Positions 6,119-9,859 of a DNA stretch of 9,859 bases are shown in pieces. The notes under the pieces were generated by a model, which made no database searches, was not told where the DNA came from, and saw only the letters and a list, made by a program, of their open reading frames with translations. Both the position numbers and the translations under genes were made by a program. Location: the NCBI GenBank assembly GCA_963814985.1, contig CAWFFV010000064.1, positions 1 through 9,859 on the forward strand, written 5' to 3'. Origin of the DNA: CAWFFV01 sp963814985. Lineage in GTDB: Bacteria > Chloroflexota > Ktedonobacteria > Ktedonobacterales > Ktedonobacteraceae. The number at the start of each line of letters is the position of its first letter. The first letter of the stretch is position 1.

Positions 6119-6283
6119 GACTCAGGTCTGCTCACCACCTGCGGTGGCTCGCTCCCATTTTATGTGTGGTTTTGTTGCCTGTGGAGGAGATTGCGTCGCA
6201 ATCTCCTCCACAGGCAACAAAACCACACATAAAACAACCTGCGAAGCGCCTTCGGCGTAGAGGAATCCAGAAAGGGCCTGAGT
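6119..6283. mobile_element. Possible small non-autonomous element (MITE/REP-like)
   Basis: The block is bounded by a 7-bp inverted pair, ACTCAGG at 6120-6126 and CCTGAGT at 6277-6283. Inside are a hairpin CCACC-TGC-GGTGG (6135-6147), the 77-bp perfect palindrome, and a hairpin CGAAG-CGC-CTTCG (6242-6254). Subterminal hairpins at both ends with no gene between them recall REP/BIME units or short derivatives of IS200/IS605-type elements. No target duplication is evident and I cannot check other copies, so this remains a structural suggestion. Confidence 0.35.
6158..6234. repeat. Perfect 77-bp palindrome (38-bp arms, 1-base centre)
   Basis: Bases 6158-6195 pair with 6197-6234 without a single mismatch around the centre T at 6196. 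The left arm begins TTTTATGTGTGGTTTTGTTG and ends GGAGATTGCG. Symmetry stops abruptly at 6157/6235. As RNA it would make a very stable hairpin; as DNA it could extrude a cruciform. Neither strand has a T-run after the arm, so it is not a standard intrinsic terminator, though it could still end or stabilise transcripts from the regulator gene. Confidence 0.95.
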
Positions 6284-6348
6284 AGTCACCTTCACTTAGA
6301 GCCTACACACATAAAGACGGGATTACTATGAGGTAGGCCACATATGCA

Positions 6349-6371
6349 GCAAAGAGATGTAAATCTCTTGC
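6349..6371 (-). other. Stem-loop just after the regulator stop codon
   Basis: GCAA-A-GAGAT and ATCTC-TTGC pair as a nine-base-pair stem with one bulged A and a four-base loop, beginning four bases past the TGA of the HTH-TPR gene. No T-run follows on the minus strand, so it would be at best a weak or factor-dependent terminator, or an RNA 3' end stabiliser. Confidence 0.35.
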
Positions 6372-6375
6372 AATC

Positions 6376-7887
6376 TCACCATGCTCGCAACTTCAAGCCC
6401 AGGCGTGCCAGAGCAGGCTCATTTTTGTACGGAGTCTTGCAGAGCTGACCATAAAGAACTTCAATATCATGCATACTCTGACGTGATTGGATCTGCTTAC
6501 AGTTGTCCAGTACTGACAACGCCTGCTCAGTTGCCATACTATACTCTTTGTTGTTGATCAATGTTTGTACTTCAAGAATATCAAGGATCACATGGCGACG
6601 TTTTAACGTAGGACTGGTGAGACGCCGGGCCTCTTCGAGATGCCCGCTCACAACGCGAGAACCTCCTGGAGCGAGGAGAGCATGGGCATACTCAAGATGT
6701 ACCATACCGAGATTAAAGTTAATAAAATTGTCATCCTCATCATTTATACCAGAACGAGCAAGGCGCTCAGACTGCTTCAGGTAGGACATGGCTTTGAGCA
6801 TATCGTCACGATCTTGCGCAGCATAAGCATGGATCAATCCCGCATCGAGTAATACATGACCACGCACATGTTGACCTGCATGTTTGGATATAGAGAGTGC
6901 CTTATCAATATCTTCCCTGGCCTGTGTGAAGTTTCCTTCCTTAAAATATACCAGGGATCGACGCAGCAGCGCTGCTCCGATCAAGTCACAATCATCCGTC
7001 TGCTCTGATAGCAAGACACTCATATCTGCATGAGGCAGCGCAATGCTATAATTGCGTTGTTCAAGCAGGACATTGGCAATAAAACCATAGTAACGCGATT
7101 GCATAGCAACAAGCTTGTGTTTCTGCATCTCATTGGCAAGAGAAATGGTATCATTGAGACACGCAATCCACTGTGAAGCTTTGCCCACAGCACTCTGACC
7201 ATGGTTGGTAAAGTAATCGGTCCAGAAGTGAGCTTGTGCCGACTGGTATTTGACCAGGGTAACATCATCCAGACTGGTCCTGGGTATATGGATCGCTGGT
7301 ACAGCAATAGATGAAATATGAGTCAGCGTGTCCAGACCCAACAGAGATGGAGGAATGTTTAGTAGAAAAGACAGCGCACGACGACGCGTTATGGAATCCA
7401 GGCTCGCATTTCGATTTTCCATTTGGCAGATTGCCTCTCTAGTCAATTGTGGATCGAGCGCCTGACCAAGATCCGACTGCGACCAATGCTCCTGTGTTCC
7501 ATCAGGAAGGGTCTTCATCCGACGCTCACGAAAAAACTGCACAACTTGACCAGGATGAGGAAGATCGTCAGAACCTGCATCGAGAGATGGATATTCCAGA
7601 TGCCACCATGCAGACGGGCGAGACGGCGTATCGAGGCCAAGAAGAGTGGGTGGGATCTCTAGAACAGTAACTAGTTGACGACACAACGCAAATGAGTCGA
7701 TCAAGACACGACACTCAACGTGACAGACAGTAGATGAGCGACAAACAAGCAGCTTCGCAAGATCCGCCTGACTCCATTGTTTCAAATAGCGGTAGTATCG
7801 CACGACTTGGCCGCTATGGGGCCATTCACTTTCACCAGTCGGTGAGAACGAGCCATACTTGCTCCACCAGGGAATAGTTTTCTTCAT
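6376..7887 (-). CDS. Transcriptional regulator with two HTH (XRE-like) modules and C-terminal TPR repeats
   Basis: This is a 503-residue protein from the ATG at 7887. Residues 24-86 hold a first XRE-type HTH (WSQADLAKLL) ending in EIPPTLLGLD. Residues 111-186 hold a second (WSQSDLGQAL, AICQMENRNASLD, RRRALSFLL) ending in NIPPSLLGLD. Each module is preceded by a Trp-Trp pair sixteen residues before H[S/P]GQVV, so the duplicated unit includes the N-terminus and supports this start. The first HTH has diverged more in its recognition part (STVCHVECRV). Residues from about 205 to the end are helical TPR repeats (for example AALLRRSLVYFKEGNFTQAR and GHVLLDAGLIHAYAAQ). The frame stays open to 8088, but the added residues look non-coding and no good start precedes them; MGTSLQLD at 7983 is an alternative. 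HTH-plus-TPR proteins usually bind DNA in response to a ligand or partner. It is the only long gene here with no break. Confidence 0.85.
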   Translation of the reverse strand: MKKTIPWWSKYGSFSPTGESEWPHSGQVVRYYRYLKQWSQADLAKLLVCRSSTVCHVECRVLIDSFALCRQLVTVLEIPPTLLGLDTPSRPSAWWHLEYPSLDAGSDDLPHPGQVVQFFRERRMKTLPDGTQEHWSQSDLGQALDPQLTREAICQMENRNASLDSITRRRALSFLLNIPPSLLGLDTLTHISSIAVPAIHIPRTSLDDVTLVKYQSAQAHFWTDYFTNHGQSAVGKASQWIACLNDTISLANEMQKHKLVAMQSRYYGFIANVLLEQRNYSIALPHADMSVLLSEQTDDCDLIGAALLRRSLVYFKEGNFTQAREDIDKALSISKHAGQHVRGHVLLDAGLIHAYAAQDRDDMLKAMSYLKQSERLARSGINDEDDNFINFNLGMVHLEYAHALLAPGGSRVVSGHLEEARRLTSPTLKRRHVILDILEVQTLINNKEYSMATEQALSVLDNCKQIQSRQSMHDIEVLYGQLCKTPYKNEPALARLGLKLRAW

Positions 7888-8129
7888 TACATCATTCCAC
7901 ACCACAAAGTACCTGCTTACCTGGCTAGAAACGACGCTCCTGCGTCTGGCCGTCGGCTTATCTAGCTGTAAGGAAGTACCCATAGAGTAGCAGGAGGCCT
8001 CTCTCTTTACAAGCAAACGTGCTGAATTTAGATAAATATTCAAGAAAAGAGAAATATGTAATGCATGTATAAAAGTTACAATAATCATAACTATTCAAGT
8101 CTGCTCGGGGCTAGAGAGAGAGGAGAACA
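7888..8129. promoter_or_regulatory. Divergent intergenic region between the regulator and a small gene
   Basis: The part from about 8030 to 8095 is AT-rich and should hold the promoters of both divergent genes. On the minus strand TTGTAA (about 8085) followed 17 bases later by CATATT is a weak candidate, and TAAATT near 8030 is another -10-like hexamer. None is convincing alone. If the HTH-TPR protein regulates itself, its operator is likely here, which is inference. Confidence 0.3.
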
Positions 8130-8354
8130 ATGCTATCAGCGGAAGCACAGCGAGACGAAGTCACACGACTGCTTTCACAGATCAGTGAACAGCAGGCAGA
8201 GGACACAGTGAACCTCACACACATAGAGCACTTAGTGCTACTCAGCAGTCAGTTAAGCGACATCATAGGAAATGATATAACAAGAGCGATGATTGGGGAG
8301 AAGTTATGTGGAACAGAGGAATTACTCCTTTGTCCGAATCGACAACGACATTAA
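8130..8354 (+). CDS. Small protein of unknown function (74 residues)
   Basis: The ATG at 8130 follows a clear Shine-Dalgarno sequence (AGGAG at 8121-8125, spaced by AACA, in a longer AG-rich run from 8113). This makes a real gene likely despite its length. The product starts MLSAEAQRDEVTRLLSQISE and is mostly charged and leucine-rich, so helical and cytoplasmic; no signal peptide, membrane helix or known motif is visible. It contains two cysteines near the end (KLCGTEELLLCPN) with wide spacing, not a zinc-finger pattern I recognise. It is divergent from the HTH-TPR regulator and convergent with the pseudokinase gene. It could be a partner or target of the regulator, but no function can be assigned. 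Confidence 0.62.
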   Translation: MLSAEAQRDEVTRLLSQISEQQAEDTVNLTHIEHLVLLSSQLSDIIGNDITRAMIGEKLCGTEELLLCPNRQRH

Positions 8355-8403
8355 GTGAAGCTCCGTATTTCGGCCACTAACAGTACATTGTTAATTATCC
8401 ATA

Positions 8404-8652
8404 TCAGCGCACAAAGACAGTAGTTGCGAGAAAATAACCAACTACAAAGAAGAGTCCAAAGAGCACCAAACCCAGCAATAACATCAATGGCAGATTTAAG
8501 CGACGAGGTTGTACATCCTGCCCCATAGACGAATACATAGCCTGGCGTCCCGACATGACATTCAGGGGCGATATATCAGCCACGGTCGGATCTGCGAGAC
8601 GCATAGGTTCCGCCGATGAACTCGACTCTGATCGAAAAGCAGAGAGTCCCAA
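8404..8652 (-). CDS. C-terminal membrane anchor of the pseudokinase (after a frameshift)
   Basis: This minus-strand frame is open from at least 8700 to the TGA at 8404-8406. It encodes a Ser/Arg/Gln-rich linker (ASQRQTNAGYRLGLSAFRSE, then SSSSAEPMRLADP), a basic RR pair in VQPRRLNLP, and one hydrophobic helix, LMLLLGLVLFGLFFVVGYFL, only nine residues from the end. With the basic residues on the N-terminal side, the protein would be tail-anchored with its bulk in the cytoplasm. Position 8652 is merely the first usable start codon in the frame; there is no ribosome binding site, and the composition matches the end of the kinase-like gene directly upstream. Confidence 0.65.
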   Translation of the reverse strand: MGLSAFRSESSSSAEPMRLADPTVADISPLNVMSGRQAMYSSMGQDVQPRRLNLPLMLLLGLVLFGLFFVVGYFLATTVFVR

Positions 8653-9566
8653 CCGGTATCCCGCGTTGGTCTGGCGCTGACTAGCCTGCCGGTGCCTGCT
8701 GGCGAAAACTGCCGGAATGAAGCGATATCATCCGTCTGCTGGGAACCGGAAGCGGTAACCGCAATGGGAAGGGGCGGTGGCTCAAAATTTTCCGCAAGAG
8801 ACTTTAACTCTGTAATAAGCGTCTCAACGGTATTGATGTGTTTTGGATGTTGGCGCACCACAGTACGTGCGACAACTTCACAGAGTTCCGGCGGAATATT
8901 GCGTTGGAAGCGCAATCGTCCATCTGTGGGAGGATCAACCACAGTCGCTCCCGAAGAACGCCCGGCCAACAACTGGTAGAGCAACAGGCCAATGGCACGT
9001 ATATCATCTGTACGTCTCCCTTCGGTCAGTTGCCCCCATGGTAACTCCCTATCAGAGACTGCCAAACCGTCGCCTCCCACAAGGCTCCAACCGGCAAAAT
9101 AGTATAGATCGGTCGGCAAAGCAAAGTTATTGATACGAATCAACCCCCGGCGGTCGCGTATGATCGACGAGGGCGTCAGATCACCATGGCAGATTTTACG
9201 TGTAGGGCTACCAGCATAGATCAATGACTGGCAAATTTGCACTCCCAGGTCCGCTACCTGGTAGGGAGAGAGTTGAGTTTGCAGTAACGTAGCAAAGTCG
9301 TCTCCATCGACATACTCTTGCACAATAGAGAGAGTCTCGGTTTCAATAATCAGGTCATAGATACCAATGATATTTGGGTGAGAAAACTGAGCAGTTGCAC
9401 GAATAGCCGCACGATATTCCCCAACATGTTCGACTGATGCAACCTTGATAGTAACGGCACGCTGCAGTACCTGATCGAAGCCCTGATAAACAGCACAGGC
9501 CTGCCCTTGTTTGATCAAACGTTGCAGTAGATAGCGCCTGTGAATAACCTGGCCTATTTCCGCCAT
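8562..9566 (-). CDS. Protein-kinase-like domain lacking catalytic residues (pseudokinase)
   Basis: The start MAEIGQVI at 9566 follows GAGGGAG with short spacing; the upstream GTG at 9587 is an alternative. Residues 10-260 follow the Ser/Thr kinase fold, but key residues are changed. The glycine loop is LIKQGQACAVY (first and third Gly lost). K41 is kept in TIKVA. The helix C Glu position is Ala54. HRDxKPxN has become HGDLTPSS (Asp129 kept, Lys to Thr131, Asn to Ser134). DFG has become NFA (147-149), so the magnesium-binding Asp is gone. Such a protein is unlikely to phosphorylate and more likely acts as a scaffold or ligand-sensing partner, perhaps for an active kinase; the active one in this window lies 5 kb away on the other strand, so no operon link is shown. 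Confidence 0.82.
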   Translation of the reverse strand: MAEIGQVIHRRYLLQRLIKQGQACAVYQGFDQVLQRAVTIKVASVEHVGEYRAAIRATAQFSHPNIIGIYDLIIETETLSIVQEYVDGDDFATLLQTQLSPYQVADLGVQICQSLIYAGSPTRKICHGDLTPSSIIRDRRGLIRINNFALPTDLYYFAGWSLVGGDGLAVSDRELPWGQLTEGRRTDDIRAIGLLLYQLLAGRSSGATVVDPPTDGRLRFQRNIPPELCEVVARTVVRQHPKHINTVETLITELKSLAENFEPPPLPIAVTASGSQQTDDIASFRQFSPAGTGRLVSARPTRDTGWDSLLFDQSRVHRRNLCVSQIRPWLIYRP

Positions 9567-9856
9567 AGCTCCCTCAAGATTACGCACTTATTAAATCCTG
9601 TAGCGCCAATGTGATTGCTTCCACTCTACTCACTTTTAAACTCAGGCTCCCCTGGACCACACGCAAAGACTGACTTGCCGCAGGAAGACACAACTTCTGG
9701 ATATACGCCTACAATGGAGCAATAAATAACTCACCCACCTGTGCTATCTGCCCCATAATAATCATATTACGATTCACTAATTGAACAATATAGGCGCTAC
9801 TAAGACAATGGGCTTAGTATAATACTCAAGTAACCACGCAAAGTACGCTAGGAGGC
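9567..9856. promoter_or_regulatory. Divergent upstream region of the pseudokinase and the right-edge gene
   Basis: A consensus -10 box TATAAT at 9818-9823 points to the right, about 27 bases before AGGAGG at 9850-9855. The -35 position (about 9795-9800, CGCTAC) is poor. The region also has GTAGCGCC at 9600-9607 and its reverse complement GGCGCTAC at 9793-9800, each facing its own gene; an 8-bp pair may well be chance. No other gene is visible between the two start sites. Confidence 0.45.
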
Positions 9857-9859
9857 ATG
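9850..9859 (+). promoter_or_regulatory. Ribosome binding site and possible start of a gene leaving the window
   Basis: AGGAGG is followed after one base by an ATG at 9857-9859, the last codon of the window. The spacing is too short for normal initiation, so the true start probably lies a few bases beyond the edge. The product is unknown. Confidence 0.45.

Larger units (their letters stand above)
6038..6375. other. Gene-free gap containing a palindromic element
   Basis: No reading frame here resembles a protein. The left third (6038-6118) is featureless. The centre (6119-6283) holds a large palindrome between two small hairpins. The right part has a 6-bp inverted pair GCCTAC (6301-6306) and GTAGGC (6333-6338), and a stem-loop next to the stop of the regulator gene. 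I see no promoter for the phosphoesterase gene that I would defend. Confidence 0.6.
8404..9566 (-). pseudogene. Tail-anchored pseudokinase gene, one frameshift near 8690-8750
   Basis: Joining the kinase-like frame (from 9566) to the membrane-anchor frame (to 8404) gives a protein of about 387 residues. The switch lies in the linker: one frame reads FRQFSPAGTG and then drifts into unlikely sequence, while the other supplies RQASQRQTNAGYRLG and the membrane helix. Only the linker is affected, so the gene may be functional if the shift is a sequencing error. If the shift is real, the product is a soluble pseudokinase with a garbled tail of about 50 residues ending at 8562. Confidence 0.65.

Noticed and set aside
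6158..6234. Palindrome as an ordinary rho-independent terminator
   Set aside because: The stem is far too long and perfect and no T-run follows on either strand.
7888..8088. N-terminal extension of the HTH-TPR protein by 67 residues
   Set aside because: The extension is AT-rich, includes probable promoter sequence, has no good ribosome binding site, and the duplicated WW module begins right after the ATG at 7887.
8378..8393. Short inverted repeat TAACA/TGTTA between the small gene and the pseudokinase as a bidirectional terminator
   Set aside because: A five-base AT-rich stem with no T-run is too weak to support.
9600..9800. GTAGCGCC and GGCGCTAC as paired operators in the divergent region
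   Set aside because: An 8-bp inverted pair is expected about once by chance in 270 bases, and the spacing to the two starts differs.

Overview
The window looks like a stretch of a Ktedonobacteria-type (Chloroflexota) chromosome. This is inferred from protein architectures, not from a database match: a serine/threonine kinase followed by a membrane segment and Ig/BACON-like repeats, a TIR domain followed by a membrane segment, a Pro/Thr linker and a ConA-like fold, and an HTH-TPR regulator with IPP-LLGLD signatures are all typical of that group.

Layout from left to right: a fragment of an MFS transporter (1-186, +); a broken TIR-membrane-lectin gene (311-1743, +); a gap with A-tract direct repeats and a strong ribosome binding site; a broken receptor-kinase gene whose kinase domain is intact, with about five BACON-like repeats (1878-5161, +); a broken, Tat-exported metallophosphoesterase of the YkuE type (about 6019 to 5154, -) that meets the kinase gene tail to tail; a gap of about 340 bases holding a perfect 77-bp palindrome between two small hairpins; an intact regulator with two HTH modules and TPR repeats (7887-6376, -); a small divergent gene of unknown function (8130-8354, +); a membrane-anchored pseudokinase with one frameshift (9566-8404, -); and a divergent upstream region with a -10 box and Shine-Dalgarno sequence for a gene that begins at the right edge.

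The most striking general property is the number of reading-frame breaks. I count about ten shifts plus one in-frame stop in four genes, while the 1.5-kb regulator is open throughout. This is either real decay of a cluster of signalling genes or uncorrected single-base indels in the assembly; the sequence alone cannot separate the two, although at least one shift lies in a short homopolymer run.

If the broken genes are read through, a theme appears. Three membrane signalling proteins (TIR, active-type Ser/Thr kinase, pseudokinase) have cytoplasmic effector domains, and two of them carry large extracytoplasmic beta-sandwich domains of kinds that often bind carbohydrate. Together with an exported phosphoesterase and a TPR regulator, this would suit a surface-sensing locus, but no direct functional link is shown.
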